Below are positions 1-9,123 of a stretch of 64,000 nucleotides of DNA, in pieces. The number at the start of each line of letters is the position of its first letter. The stretch's first letter is position 1. A program made the translations under genes and the position numbers. Below the pieces are notes generated by a model. The model did no database searches. It was not told where the DNA came from and was given only the letters and a program-made list of their open reading frames with translations. Source of the DNA: Caldilineaceae bacterium (GTDB lineage: Bacteria; Chloroflexota; Anaerolineae; Caldilineales; Caldilineaceae); the NCBI GenBank assembly GCA_020846635.1, contig JADLDO010000047.1, forward strand, positions 310,001 through 374,000, given 5' to 3'.

Positions 1-2
1 TC

Positions 3-1451
3 CTCAGCCATTCCATCGTGCCGCTGATGGTCGACGCGCGCTCCCTCTCCAAGATCACGCAAGGGGTGACGACGGAGATCATGGGGGAAGATGCGACGCC
101 CGCGCCCTATGGGGGGCGTGAGCAACAAGCGTCTTTTATCCGCAGTGTCATGCTGCAATTGTCCCCCGAATGGAAAGAGGAGATCCCCACCTGGACACAC
201 TTCCGCGACTGGCTGGAGGCGATGGTGGAGCGTGGGGTGTCGCCCAATGTGGGAGCATTTATGGGAGGTGGTACGGTACGCTCCTATGCGATGGGCATGG
301 ACTTGGGCGCGGCGGATGCTGACCAACTGGCGACGATGCGCCGGGTGATGGCGAAGGCGATGGAGGAGGGGGCCTTTGGTGTCTCCTATGCGTTGATCTA
401 CCCGCCAAGCGCCTACGTGTCGACGGCGGAGTTGATTGAGGTCTGCAAGGTTGTTGCCAAATACAACGGCATCTACATCACCCATGTGCGTTCTGAGGCG
501 GATGGGTTGGAGGCGGGCTATGCCGAGGCGTTGGAGATCGGGCGCGAGGCGGATCTGCCGGTGCATACCTATCATCTCAAGGCAGCGGGGCAGCGCAATT
601 GGCACAAGATGGCTCCGTTGATTGCGACCATCAACCAGGCGCGCGCCGCCGGTCAAGACATTACCTGCGATATGTATCCCTATGTAGGGGCTGGGACTGG
701 GCTGACTTCGGTGCTGCCCCCGTGGTCGGCGGCAGGGGGCAAGCTCTATGAGAATCTGCGCGAGCCGGAGATGCGCGCCAAGATTCGTGCCGAGGCGCTC
801 AAGCCATCGGGCGATTGGGAGGCGATGGCCGATCTCTGCGGGCCGGAAGGGGTGATGCCTGTAGGCTTTACCAAAGCGGAGAATCAGCCCTATGTCGGCA
901 AGCGGCTGGCGGAAATTGCCGAGATGCGCGGGCAGGAATGGATTGATGCAGCGATGGATCTGCTGATTTCCGAGGGGCAGCGCATCAGCACGATCTATTT
1001 CATGATGGACGAAGAAAATATCAAGTTACAGTTGCAGCAGCCGTGGGTAATGGTAGGTACGGATGCGGGTGGGCTTGACCCGGCTTGGGCCGCACCGCTG
1101 GGGCCCTATCACCCGCGCGCGTATGGTTCGTACGCGCGCATCCTGGGCAAGTATGTGCGCGAGGAGCATGTGCTGCCCCTGGAGGATGCCATTCGCAAGA
1201 TGAGTTGGGCAGTGGCGAGCCGTTTGGGGCTGCATGAGCGGGGGCGGCTGCATGTGGGCTGCTATGCCGATGTGGTGATCCTTGACCCGGCGACGGTGGG
1301 TGACCGCGCCACCTTTGAGCAGCCGCACCAGTTATCGGTGGGCGTGCGCGATGTGTGGGTCAACGGCACGCAGGTGCTGGCAAATGGCAGTCACACAGGC
1401 GCAACGCCAGGGCGCATTGTCGAGGGGCCGGGGCGGAACACGACCGGCTAA
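3..1451 (+). CDS. N-acyl-D-amino-acid deacylase family amidohydrolase (5' truncated)
   Basis: Metal-dependent amidohydrolase of the D-aminoacylase/dihydroorotase-like group, which hydrolyses N-acyl-D-amino acids or related amides. The frame is open to the window edge. The first in-frame GTG (18) is inside the conserved N-terminal region, so the true start and the metal-binding HxH lie upstream. Visible family landmarks are ITQGVTTEIMGE, ITHVRSE followed by VHTYHLKAAG, DMYPY, the late catalytic Asp in VGTDAG, and a C-terminal RGRLHVGCYADVVILDP composite-domain segment. The TAA stop is followed 6 nt later by the next gene. Substrate cannot be told from sequence. Family assignment is firm. Confidence 0.85.
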   Translation, partial: LSHSIVPLMVDARSLSKITQGVTTEIMGEDATPAPYGGREQQASFIRSVMLQLSPEWKEEIPTWTHFRDWLEAMVERGVSPNVGAFMGGGTVRSYAMGMDLGAADADQLATMRRVMAKAMEEGAFGVSYALIYPPSAYVSTAELIEVCKVVAKYNGIYITHVRSEADGLEAGYAEALEIGREADLPVHTYHLKAAGQRNWHKMAPLIATINQARAAGQDITCDMYPYVGAGTGLTSVLPPWSAAGGKLYENLREPEMRAKIRAEALKPSGDWEAMADLCGPEGVMPVGFTKAENQPYVGKRLAEIAEMRGQEWIDAAMDLLISEGQRISTIYFMMDEENIKLQLQQPWVMVGTDAGGLDPAWAAPLGPYHPRAYGSYARILGKYVREEHVLPLEDAIRKMSWAVASRLGLHERGRLHVGCYADVVILDPATVGDRATFEQPHQLSVGVRDVWVNGTQVLANGSHTGATPGRIVEGPGRNTTG

Positions 1452-1457
1452 TACAGC

Positions 1458-3107
1458 TTGATCGCAATTCATCTAGACCGCGTGGGCGTCACTTATATAG
1501 CACAGGCCATCTTTACCGATCTCTCCTGGGAGATCCACGACCAGCGCTGTGTTGGGCTGGTTGGGCCGAATGGCTGTGGCAAGAGCACCTTGCTGCGCTT
1601 GATCGCGGGGCTGCTGGTCAGTGACAGCGGCTACCTGGTGCGGCAGTCGGGTGTCACCATCGGCTATCTGCCCCAGGAGCCGCAGCTTACGCCGCAGCGT
1701 ACTGTCTGGCAGGAGGCGCTGACAGCCTCTGCCCTGCTTGCCCAAGTCGAGGCCGACCTGACCGCGGTCGAAGCGCAACTGGCCGATCCCGCTGTCTACG
1801 GCAACGATGAAGCATTGGAGCGCGCGCTGGAACAACAGGCGCGTTTGCTTGAGCGATACACAGAGTTGGGCGGGCCGGGCTATGCGGGCCGCGTGCGCGC
1901 CACGTTGAAGGAGTTGGGCTTTGTCACGGAGGCCGAGCTGAATCTGCCGGTCGAGACGCTCAGCGGCGGGCAAAAAAAGCTTGTTGCCCTCGCCAAACTG
2001 CTCGTGACTCAACCCAAAGTGCTTTTGCTCGATGAACCGGACAACCACCTGGATCTGGCGGGCAAGGCATTTCTGGAGCAGTTGATCCAGGCGTATACGG
2101 GGGCTGTCATCATTGTCTCCCATGATCGCTATCTGCTCGATCTGGTAGTAGACGAGATTGCCGAACTGGAAGATGGCAAGCTCACGCTTTACCCTGGCGA
2201 CTACTCTGAATATGCCTTTGAAAAGCAGACACGCTTGCAGCGCCAGCAACAACTCTACCAGACGCAGCAGAAGGAGATTGACCGCCTTGAACAGGCTGCC
2301 AAACGGCTGCTGACCTGGGGGCGCGTCTATGACAATTTCAAGCTCATCAGCCGCGGTCGCAATATCCTGAAGCGGCTGGAGCGTATGGATCGCGTGGATC
2401 GTCCTACACTTGAGCGCCGCCGCATGAACTTGATGTTGGAGGGCTGGCGCGGCTCCAGCAAAGTTTTGGAGATTACAGGGCTCACTAAGGCGTTCTCAAT
2501 GGTGAATGGAGGCTCGATGCCTGTGATCAACGGCCTTGATCTGCTGATCTGGCATGGCGAACGGGTCGGGCTGATCGGGGCGAATGGCACAGGCAAAAGT
2601 GTGCTTCTACGCATGATTTTGGGGAAGGAGACGCCCGATAGTGGCAAGATCGCCATTGGCCCCAGCGTCGAGATCGGTTTCTATGCACAAGAACATGAAA
2701 CGCTCGACTATAACCGCAATTTGATCGAGACTGTGCGTGGAGCGGCGCACTTCACGGAAAGCGCCGCGGTCAGCTTCTTGGGCAAATTTCTTTTCAAATA
2801 TAGGCAGGCACAAGGCTCTGTCTCGGAACTCTCCGGCGGCGAGCGCAGCCGGCTGCAAATGGCCTTGCTCATGCTTTCGCGTGCCAACTTCCTGCTGCTG
2901 GATGAGCCGACCAACAACCTTGACATTGCCTCGGCGGAAGTACTCGAAGATGCCATTGCCGACTTTGAAGGCACAGCGCTGATCATCTCGCATGATCGCT
3001 ATTTCCTCGACCGGGTTGTCGATCGCATTGTCGAACTGCGGGATGGACGATTGATTGAGTATGCGGGGAATTACAGTGATTATCAGGCTGCGAAGAGCGG
3101 TGCATAA
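1458..3107 (+). CDS. ABC-F family ATPase (Uup/EttA-like)
   Basis: A 549-residue soluble protein with two ABC ATPase domains and no membrane segment, the ABC-F layout. ABC-F proteins act on ribosomes in translation or antibiotic protection. Domain 1 has Walker A GPNGCGKST (residues 36-44), signature LSGGQKK and Walker B LLLDEPDNHLD. Domain 2 has Walker A GANGTGKS (about 374-381), signature LSGGERSR and LLLDEPTNNLD. A charged linker rich in Arg, Gln and Leu joins them. The start is TTG, 6 nt after the preceding stop, with no strong ribosome-binding site, so translational coupling is likely. Which ABC-F subfamily it belongs to cannot be settled by eye. Confidence 0.88.
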   Translation: MIAIHLDRVGVTYIAQAIFTDLSWEIHDQRCVGLVGPNGCGKSTLLRLIAGLLVSDSGYLVRQSGVTIGYLPQEPQLTPQRTVWQEALTASALLAQVEADLTAVEAQLADPAVYGNDEALERALEQQARLLERYTELGGPGYAGRVRATLKELGFVTEAELNLPVETLSGGQKKLVALAKLLVTQPKVLLLDEPDNHLDLAGKAFLEQLIQAYTGAVIIVSHDRYLLDLVVDEIAELEDGKLTLYPGDYSEYAFEKQTRLQRQQQLYQTQQKEIDRLEQAAKRLLTWGRVYDNFKLISRGRNILKRLERMDRVDRPTLERRRMNLMLEGWRGSSKVLEITGLTKAFSMVNGGSMPVINGLDLLIWHGERVGLIGANGTGKSVLLRMILGKETPDSGKIAIGPSVEIGFYAQEHETLDYNRNLIETVRGAAHFTESAAVSFLGKFLFKYRQAQGSVSELSGGERSRLQMALLMLSRANFLLLDEPTNNLDIASAEVLEDAIADFEGTALIISHDRYFLDRVVDRIVELRDGRLIEYAGNYSDYQAAKSGA

Positions 3108-3340
3108 TTCACGCAAGCTGCTGTCATGCCGCGCCCAAGGGGCTCCCGTTCGCTTGCGGGTCGAAGGCCATCTCTCTGGAGTACGATGGTAGAGAAACCC
3201 TTCAGTTTTCACCCGTGAAGGCTATAGTTCGCGCTCTAATTCGATTTCAGGCTATACTCCACATAACTATCTGATGAAAATCTATCATGCCCGGTGCGAT
3301 GGTCAACTGCTAGACCCCACCTGTGGAGGAGGAGAAAAAC

Positions 3341-4120
3341 GTGAAGATCGCTGTTCTGATCAAACAGACGCCTGATACCGCCGAACTGCCCAATGTGGCG
3401 GCGGAGGATGTACGTACGGGGGATATACGGGCGACGCTGGTCATTAACCCGTGGGATGAGTATGCGGTGGAGGAAGCGATTCAATTGAGTGATCGCTTTG
3501 ATGCCGATGCTGTAGCCCTGTCGTTGGGGAGCGAGAGCGCCCTGGATGCGCTCAAACATGCGATTGCGATGGGTGTGCCGGAAGCCAAGCTGGTTGATGA
3601 TGCGGAGTTGGCGGGCGGCGATATCTGGACGACCGCGGCGGTATTGGCTGCGGCTGTGCGCGCCGAGGGGGATGTCGAATTGGTGCTGATGGGCAAGCAG
3701 AGCGTAGATGAAAACTCCGGCGCTGTGCCTGTAGGTGTGGCGCGCAAACTGGGCTGGCCCTTTTTGAGCAACGTCTCCAAAATTGTGGAGATTGCCGATG
3801 GGCGCATCACCGTGGAGCGGCTGGTCGATGGTGATCAGGAGACGGTTGCTGTGCCGCTGCCCGCGGTGGTGAGCGTGGGCAAAGAGATCAATGAGCCGCG
3901 CTTTCCCAGCTTTATGGGCATCCGCAAGGCAAACAAGGCGCAGATTCCGACTGTGAGCGTGAATGATGTAGGGGCAGAGGGTTTGACAGCGCGTACCGAG
4001 TGGACAAATATCCGCAAGCCGGAGACGCGCAAGGGCGAGGTGCGGATCATCGAAGGCGCGACGCCTCAGGAGCAAGCCGCCAAGTTGGTCGATGCGCTGT
4101 TGGCGGACAAGGTCTTGTAG
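3341..4120 (+). CDS. etfB: Electron transfer flavoprotein subunit beta
   Basis: Beta subunit of the FAD/AMP-containing electron transfer flavoprotein, which takes electrons from acyl-CoA and related dehydrogenases. About 259 residues, normal for EtfB. It opens with KIAVLIKQTPDT and carries the family signature VGKEINEPRFPSFMGIRKA. An upstream in-frame GTG (3323) is rejected because GGAGGAGG sits at the right distance before GTG 3341. The 233 nt upstream hold no gene. EtfA follows after 35 nt, so the two are an operon. The membrane Fe-S protein at 23.4 kb is the likely quinone-side acceptor (inference). Confidence 0.95.
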   Translation: MKIAVLIKQTPDTAELPNVAAEDVRTGDIRATLVINPWDEYAVEEAIQLSDRFDADAVALSLGSESALDALKHAIAMGVPEAKLVDDAELAGGDIWTTAAVLAAAVRAEGDVELVLMGKQSVDENSGAVPVGVARKLGWPFLSNVSKIVEIADGRITVERLVDGDQETVAVPLPAVVSVGKEINEPRFPSFMGIRKANKAQIPTVSVNDVGAEGLTARTEWTNIRKPETRKGEVRIIEGATPQEQAAKLVDALLADKVL

Positions 4121-4155
4121 GGGCTCATCGGGAAAAGGCGCTCTAGGAGGCGAAG

Positions 4156-5139
4156 ATGACGGTACTTGTGTGGATTGAACAGAAGAAGGGCCAAGCGGTC
4201 TCATCCAGTTGGGAAGTGCTGGGCAAGGCGCGTGAAGTGGCGGATGCGCTAGGGACAAGGCTTTTTGCGGTGGTCATGGGTGATGTGACCGGCGACACAG
4301 CTCAACAGGCAGGGGAGTATGGGGCGGATGAGGTCTATACCATCACCGATCCGCTGTTGGCCCAATACCGGCTGAGTGCGTATGCGGCAGGGCTGCGCCA
4401 GGCAGTGGAGCGCGCCGAGGCTGTGGTGGTGTTGGCCGCGGCGACGACCAACGGGCGTGAACTTTGTGCGGCAGTGGCGTGTGATTTGGATGAGGGATTG
4501 GCCCCGGATGCGATTGATCTGCGCGTGGAGAATGGCAAGCTGGTGGCGGTACGTGCGCTTTACTCCAACAACATTTTGAGCGATGTGACCTTTAGCTCGT
4601 CACGCCAATTTGTCACGCTGCGCCCTCGTTCATTTGCGCTGCCCCAAGCGGGAAGCAACAACGCTGTGATTGAAGCGCTTGAACTGGTGTTGACGGCAGA
4701 GGATATTCCTGAAGAAGTGATTGCCGTACAGTCGAGCAGCAGCGGCGAGATCAGCCTGACCGATGCGCGTATTATTGTGTCGGGCGGGCGCGGCGTTGCA
4801 CCTGATCCGGCAAAGGGCTTTGCGCTGGTGGCAGAGTTGGCAGAGGTCGTGGGTGGCGCGGTGGGAGCCAGCCGCGCGGCGGTGGATGCGGGCTATATTC
4901 CCTATAAGCATCAGGTGGGGCAGACGGGCAAGACGGTCAAGCCTGAGCTGTACATCGCCGTGGGCATCAGTGGTGCAATCCAGCACTTGGCGGGCATGGG
5001 CAGCAGCAAGGTGATTGTCGCCATCAACCGTGACCGTTCTGCGCCCATCTTTGACCGCGCCCACTATGGCATTGTGGGGGACTTGTACGCGCTGCTGCCG
5101 GAGTTGACGGCGGAGTTTAAGCGGCGGCTAGGGAAGTAA
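4156..5139 (+). CDS. etfA: Electron transfer flavoprotein subunit alpha
   Basis: Alpha subunit of ETF, holding the redox FAD. It has 327 residues, typical length. The N-terminal nucleotide-binding-fold half starts VLVWIEQKKGQ. The C-terminal FAD domain is clear: IIVSGGRGVAP, then VGQTGKTVKPELYIAVGISG, then HLAGMGSSKVIVAINRD. A TAGGAGGCGAAG ribosome-binding site precedes the ATG. Pairing with etfB in the same direction supports one heterodimer. No ferredoxin or butyryl-CoA dehydrogenase gene is adjacent, so there is no local sign of an electron-bifurcating complex. Confidence 0.95.
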   Translation: MTVLVWIEQKKGQAVSSSWEVLGKAREVADALGTRLFAVVMGDVTGDTAQQAGEYGADEVYTITDPLLAQYRLSAYAAGLRQAVERAEAVVVLAAATTNGRELCAAVACDLDEGLAPDAIDLRVENGKLVAVRALYSNNILSDVTFSSSRQFVTLRPRSFALPQAGSNNAVIEALELVLTAEDIPEEVIAVQSSSSGEISLTDARIIVSGGRGVAPDPAKGFALVAELAEVVGGAVGASRAAVDAGYIPYKHQVGQTGKTVKPELYIAVGISGAIQHLAGMGSSKVIVAINRDRSAPIFDRAHYGIVGDLYALLPELTAEFKRRLGK

Positions 5140-5153
5140 TGAAGATTTGAATT

Positions 5154-5181
5154 TTGATAAGGATGCCCGTAAGATTAGGAT
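5154..5181 (+). promoter_or_regulatory. Candidate promoter of thrC
   Basis: TTGATA, 16 nt, then TAGGAT in the short gap after etfA. The fit to the vegetative consensus is moderate. It would give a leader of some 45 nt to the preferred thrC start. Confidence 0.3.
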
Positions 5182-5235
5182 AACGCACCTGTTATGGAGA
5201 CAGGTCATAATGATAGGCACAATGATAAAGGTAGG

Positions 5236-6609
5236 ATGATGCTGGCTGATTCTTTGCAACGACCGCATGAGACGAACGCTGTACCCTATCGAGCCACCTT
5301 TCGCTGCTTTCGCGGCTGTCCCGGTGAGTACTCGCTCTATGAGGTGATTTACACCTGCCCTACCTGTGGTGGCTTGTTGGAAGTTCATCACGACTTGGAA
5401 CCGCTGCGGGCGAAAAGCGCGGAGGAGTGGCGCGAGGTGATCGACCGGCGTGTGGGCACGACGCGCTGGCCCTATGGCAGCGGCGTATGGGGGATGCGCG
5501 AGTGGGTTGTGCCGGATTTGCGTGATGAGAATGTCGTCAGCATGTATGAAGGCAACTCCAATCTCTTTTGGGCCGAGCGTCTGGGCAAGCAGCTTGGACT
5601 TGATGATCTTTGGATCAAGCTCTGTGGCAACAGCCATACCGGCAGCTTCAAAGACCTGGGCATGACGGTTCTGACCAGTGTTGTCAAGCAGATGATCGCC
5701 GATGGCAGTTCGGTGCAGGCAGTGGCCGCGGCGAGCACAGGTGATACAAGCGCAGCACTGGCCTCCTATGCCGCCGCTGCGGGTATCCCTGCCATTATCT
5801 TCTTGCCCGCGGGCAAGGTCAGCACCGCGCAGTTGATCCAGCCGGTTGCCAATGGCGCTCATGTGCTGGCGTTGGACACTGATTTTGACGGTTGTATGCG
5901 GGTTGTGCAGGAAGTGACGCAGGACAACAGCATCTACCTGGCGAACTCAATGAACAGTATCCGTATTGAGGGGCAAAAGACGGTTGCGATTGAGATCGTG
6001 CGCCAGTTTGATTGGCAAGTGCCGGATTGGATCATCATCCCGGTGGGCAACCTGGGCAACATCAGCGCGCTCTACAAGGGCTTCAAGCTGCTGATGGATT
6101 TGGGGATTACGGACAAGATGCCTCGTTTGGTTGGCGCGCAGGCGAGCAAGGCCAATCCTTTCTATCGCAGCTATCGCAACGGCTTCCGCGAGAAGGCTGC
6201 GCTCCAGGCAGATAAGACGTTGGCCTCGGCGATCCAGATTGGCGACCCTGTCAGCTATGAAAAGGCAGTACAGGCGGTGCAGGGAAGCAATGGCATCGTT
6301 GAGGAGGCGACTGAGCATGAACTGGCGAATGCTGCGGCGATGGCGGACTTGACCGGCATGTATACCTGCCCGCATACGGGCGTGGCGCTGGCGGTCTTGT
6401 TCAAGCTGATCCAGCGGGGCGAGATTCAGTCCACGGATCGGGTGGTGGTCATTTCAACCGCGCATGGGCTGAAGTTTACCGGCTTTAAGGTGGGCTATCA
6501 TGAAGGCAGCTTGGATGAGGTCGAGAGCGAACATGCGAATCCGCCCGTTTACCTAAAGGCTGATCCGCGGGTGGTCAAAGAGACAATTGCGCGCAAGTTG
6601 GAACTTTAA
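5236..6609 (+). CDS. thrC: Threonine synthase
   Basis: PLP enzyme converting O-phosphohomoserine to threonine. The N-terminus has a zinc-ribbon-like segment with CFRGCPGEY and CPTCGG, usual in threonine synthases of this class. The PLP lysine is in SHTGSFKDLGMTV (K139 from this start). AAASTGDTSAALASY and VPVGNLGNISALYKG form the phosphate-binding loops. An in-frame ATG at 5194 is possible; 5236 is preferred because AAAGGTAGG lies just before it. The gene ends directly against the next one. Confidence 0.93.
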   Translation: MMLADSLQRPHETNAVPYRATFRCFRGCPGEYSLYEVIYTCPTCGGLLEVHHDLEPLRAKSAEEWREVIDRRVGTTRWPYGSGVWGMREWVVPDLRDENVVSMYEGNSNLFWAERLGKQLGLDDLWIKLCGNSHTGSFKDLGMTVLTSVVKQMIADGSSVQAVAAASTGDTSAALASYAAAAGIPAIIFLPAGKVSTAQLIQPVANGAHVLALDTDFDGCMRVVQEVTQDNSIYLANSMNSIRIEGQKTVAIEIVRQFDWQVPDWIIIPVGNLGNISALYKGFKLLMDLGITDKMPRLVGAQASKANPFYRSYRNGFREKAALQADKTLASAIQIGDPVSYEKAVQAVQGSNGIVEEATEHELANAAAMADLTGMYTCPHTGVALAVLFKLIQRGEIQSTDRVVVISTAHGLKFTGFKVGYHEGSLDEVESEHANPPVYLKADPRVVKETIARKLEL

Positions 6610-6621
6610 TTGTTGCCTGCT

Positions 6622-7419
6622 ATGAGTGGTGAACCTGTAGGACTTGATTACCATGCGACTACCTTCTCACAGGGGCGCATGAATTTTACGTGGGAGGAGT
6701 TGAGCGAGGCGGCGCGCGCCCAAGCCTATGCGGATTGGCAAGCGGGCAAGGGGCTGATTGGGGGCAACCCGCACCAACGGCCCAACTCGCACCTGCTGCC
6801 GGTGTGGGGCGTGGATCAGCCCTTCTTTCGCGCGTTGGCGATGGACGATGCGCGGGGGAACAATGGGGCGACTCTGGCCGCGCTGCTGGCAACTGATCGC
6901 CCGGTGGAGGTCGAGATTGGCTTCGGGCGCGGTGACTTCTTGCTGGATCGTGCGCGGCGTCACCCGCAGCGGCTCTTGGTGGGCTATGAAACCAAGAACA
7001 AGGCCACGCGGCTTATGCTCCAGCGCATTGCCCGCTATGAAATCAGTAATCTGTGGGTGAGCGATGATGATGTGCGCTTTAATCTGCCCCTGGTGATGGA
7101 GGATGGGCGGCTGGATGCTGTGCATATCCTCTTTCCCGACCCGTGGTGGAAACCGCAGCATCATGTGAAGCGGCTCTTTTCGCCTCCCTTTGTCGATCTG
7201 CTGGCTGCCAAGTTGCAGAGCGGCGGGCTGCTCCATTTTAAGAGCGATGTGCAGGAGTATGGCGAGTTGGTGCGCTATCTGGTCGAGCAGCATGGCGCGT
7301 TTTTGCCCCATGATCCTGCGCTGGCAGAGCGCGTTGGCCCCTATGCGCCGACCCATCGCGAGGCGTGGTGCCAACGCCACCAACGTCCTGTCTATGCCTA
7401 TTATTTTGTGCGCCAATAA
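6622..7419 (+). CDS. trmB: tRNA (guanine-N7-)-methyltransferase TrmB
   Basis: SAM-dependent enzyme that makes m7G46 in tRNA variable loops. VEIGFGRGDFLLD is the SAM-binding motif I. ILFPDPWWKPQHHVKRL matches the TrmB FPDPWxKxRHxKRR hallmark. The C-terminal FKSDVQEYGE is also typical. Start choice is unsure: ATG 6622 (265 aa) or ATG 6679 (246 aa), the latter having AGGGGC upstream and giving the more usual length. The N-terminal 50-80 residues before the SAM motif are longer than in E. coli TrmB and look family-specific. It is sandwiched without gaps between thrC and a DNA methyltransferase. Confidence 0.88.
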   Translation: MSGEPVGLDYHATTFSQGRMNFTWEELSEAARAQAYADWQAGKGLIGGNPHQRPNSHLLPVWGVDQPFFRALAMDDARGNNGATLAALLATDRPVEVEIGFGRGDFLLDRARRHPQRLLVGYETKNKATRLMLQRIARYEISNLWVSDDDVRFNLPLVMEDGRLDAVHILFPDPWWKPQHHVKRLFSPPFVDLLAAKLQSGGLLHFKSDVQEYGELVRYLVEQHGAFLPHDPALAERVGPYAPTHREAWCQRHQRPVYAYYFVRQ

Positions 7420-7428
7420 GTGGCTGCC

Positions 7429-9048
7429 GTGAGCGACGAATCCTCCATTATTCCAACCACCACACCCAGCGTCATCACGCCCTTTCCTCCAGCGGGGCGT
7501 GCCATGCTCACCTGGGATGGCAAGGCCGCGCCTGCACCTGTTCCTGTGCAAAGCGCGCGCTTGGTAGAGGTCGTGGATCCACACGCGCAACTGCCCCTGC
7601 TCTGGCTGATGCCCCAACCGACGCTGCCACCGGATCCCTCCGATGAGCCTGGGCCAAACCTGCTTTTCTATGGCGACAACCAGGCGGTGCTGGCTCACTT
7701 GCTGGCGCGCGGCTGGCGCGGCAAGGTGAAACTGATCTACATCGATCCCCCCTTTGACTCCGGCGGCGACTATTCGCGCAAGGTGCGGCTGCGCCATGAC
7801 GACCCCCATTTGTTGGGTGAGACGGTGCAGTATCACGATACGTGGAGCGGGGACAGCTATCTCCAGTTTATCTATGAGCGGCTTTTCCTACTGCGTGACT
7901 TGCTGGCGGAGGATGGCTGTATTTGGCTGCATTGTGACTATCGCCAGGTTCACCGGCTGCGCTTGCTGCTGGAGGAGGTCTTTGGCGAGGAGAATTATCT
8001 CAACACGATTGCGTGGCGCAGCCAAGTGGCACGCGGGGCGAAGGTCGATGCGTTTTTCTTCCCCTACAGCACCCAATACCTCGAAGTCTTTGCCAAGAAT
8101 CGGGCCATGCCAACCCATTGGTCTCCGCAGAAGAAGCGCATCTTTTTCAGTCGAAGCGAGGCCGCTGCCAAGTTTATGGAGGATAGCCAGGGCTTTTTTC
8201 GCACCTCCGATCCGGGGACGTACTCCTTTGCCAAGCTCAAGGAACTTCATGCCGAGGGGCGGCTCTATGCGCCTTATGGTGGCGAAATTGTCGTGGATGA
8301 GGCCAACCAGCGCATTACTTGTTCGAATGGGGGCAATGTTGGTGTGAAGTATTACTTGACTCGGCTGGGGCGAGATCGCTTTGCTGTGGAGCGGGGGATC
8401 GACAATCTTTGGGAGGACATTCCGGGCCTGGGGACGACGCCGGGGGAGGATGTGGGCTATCCTACGCAAAAGACAGAGGCACTGCTTCGGCGCATCATCA
8501 GCGTCTCGACGCGTGCGGGCGATCTGGTGCTGGATTGTTTCATGGGGTCGGGTACAACCGCAGCCGTGGCGCACAAAATGGGGCGACGCTGGATTGGCTG
8601 CGACATCGGCTATGGGGCTGTGCAGACGGCGCGGCGACGGCTGCAACACATTGTGCAGGAGACAGGGCCGGGTTTTGCGCTGTACCATCTGGACAACGCG
8701 CCTGTGCCAAAGATAAGTGAGCCGGGAGCCGTGACCCTGCGCTGCACGCGTTTGGACGCACAGACAGCCGAGGTCGAGGTGGTGGATTATCAGGCTCCCG
8801 CACAGACAACACGCCGCCGCGCACGTGCCCATGTCGCGCCGGATTGGCGCGCATTGGTGGATGCGATTGACATCGACCCTGCCTATAACGGCGCGGTGCT
8901 GCGTCCTGTGGTGATGGATCTGCCGCGCAAACGGCGGGCAGTGGTGCAGGGGCGTTATTTGGTGCAGGTGGCTGAGACGCCTACGCAGATTGCAGTGCGC
9001 GTGACAGACATTTTTGGTCAAGAGCAGATGATTGTGGAGACGGTATGA
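7429..9048 (+). CDS. Site-specific DNA methyltransferase (beta class, Mod-like), orphan
   Basis: Amino-methyltransferase of the N6-adenine/N4-cytosine type. Catalytic motif IV is IDPPF (D106) and precedes the SAM motif DCFMGSGTTAA (from F371), which defines the beta class seen in type III Mod and many solitary enzymes. WLHCDYRQVHRLR and YPTQKTEALLRRII are other family landmarks. The C-terminal ~120 residues after motif I look like an added beta-rich domain of unknown role. No restriction subunit lies beside it, so it may be epigenetic or protective. Start is GTG 7429; GTG 7420 directly abuts the trmB stop and is also possible. Confidence 0.88.
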   Translation: MSDESSIIPTTTPSVITPFPPAGRAMLTWDGKAAPAPVPVQSARLVEVVDPHAQLPLLWLMPQPTLPPDPSDEPGPNLLFYGDNQAVLAHLLARGWRGKVKLIYIDPPFDSGGDYSRKVRLRHDDPHLLGETVQYHDTWSGDSYLQFIYERLFLLRDLLAEDGCIWLHCDYRQVHRLRLLLEEVFGEENYLNTIAWRSQVARGAKVDAFFFPYSTQYLEVFAKNRAMPTHWSPQKKRIFFSRSEAAAKFMEDSQGFFRTSDPGTYSFAKLKELHAEGRLYAPYGGEIVVDEANQRITCSNGGNVGVKYYLTRLGRDRFAVERGIDNLWEDIPGLGTTPGEDVGYPTQKTEALLRRIISVSTRAGDLVLDCFMGSGTTAAVAHKMGRRWIGCDIGYGAVQTARRRLQHIVQETGPGFALYHLDNAPVPKISEPGAVTLRCTRLDAQTAEVEVVDYQAPAQTTRRRARAHVAPDWRALVDAIDIDPAYNGAVLRPVVMDLPRKRRAVVQGRYLVQVAETPTQIAVRVTDIFGQEQMIVETV

Positions 9049-9115
9049 CATGGTGGATGCTGTGATGGTTGCTTTGATAGTTGCTGTGATGAATGACATG
9101 ATGGATAACGTGATG
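9044..9115 (+). repeat. Six imperfect 12-nt tandem repeats containing a 25-codon mini-ORF
   Basis: The sequence divides into six 12-mers: TATGACATGGTG, GATGCTGTGATG, GTTGCTTTGATA, GTTGCTGTGATG, AATGACATGATG and GATAACGTGATG. The first includes the stop codon of the DNA methyltransferase. A 25-codon frame (ATG 9050 to TGA 9125-9127) runs through them, starting 1 nt after that stop and ending in an ATGA overlap with the next gene. Its peptide would be short and Met/Val-rich. It may be a translational-coupling ORF. Function is inference. Confidence 0.55.
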
Positions 9116-9123
9116 GAGAAGGC

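Noticed and set aside
3253..3258. TATACT before etfB as a -10 box
   Set aside because: No acceptable -35 lies 16-18 nt upstream and there is no TGn extension, so I do not call it.
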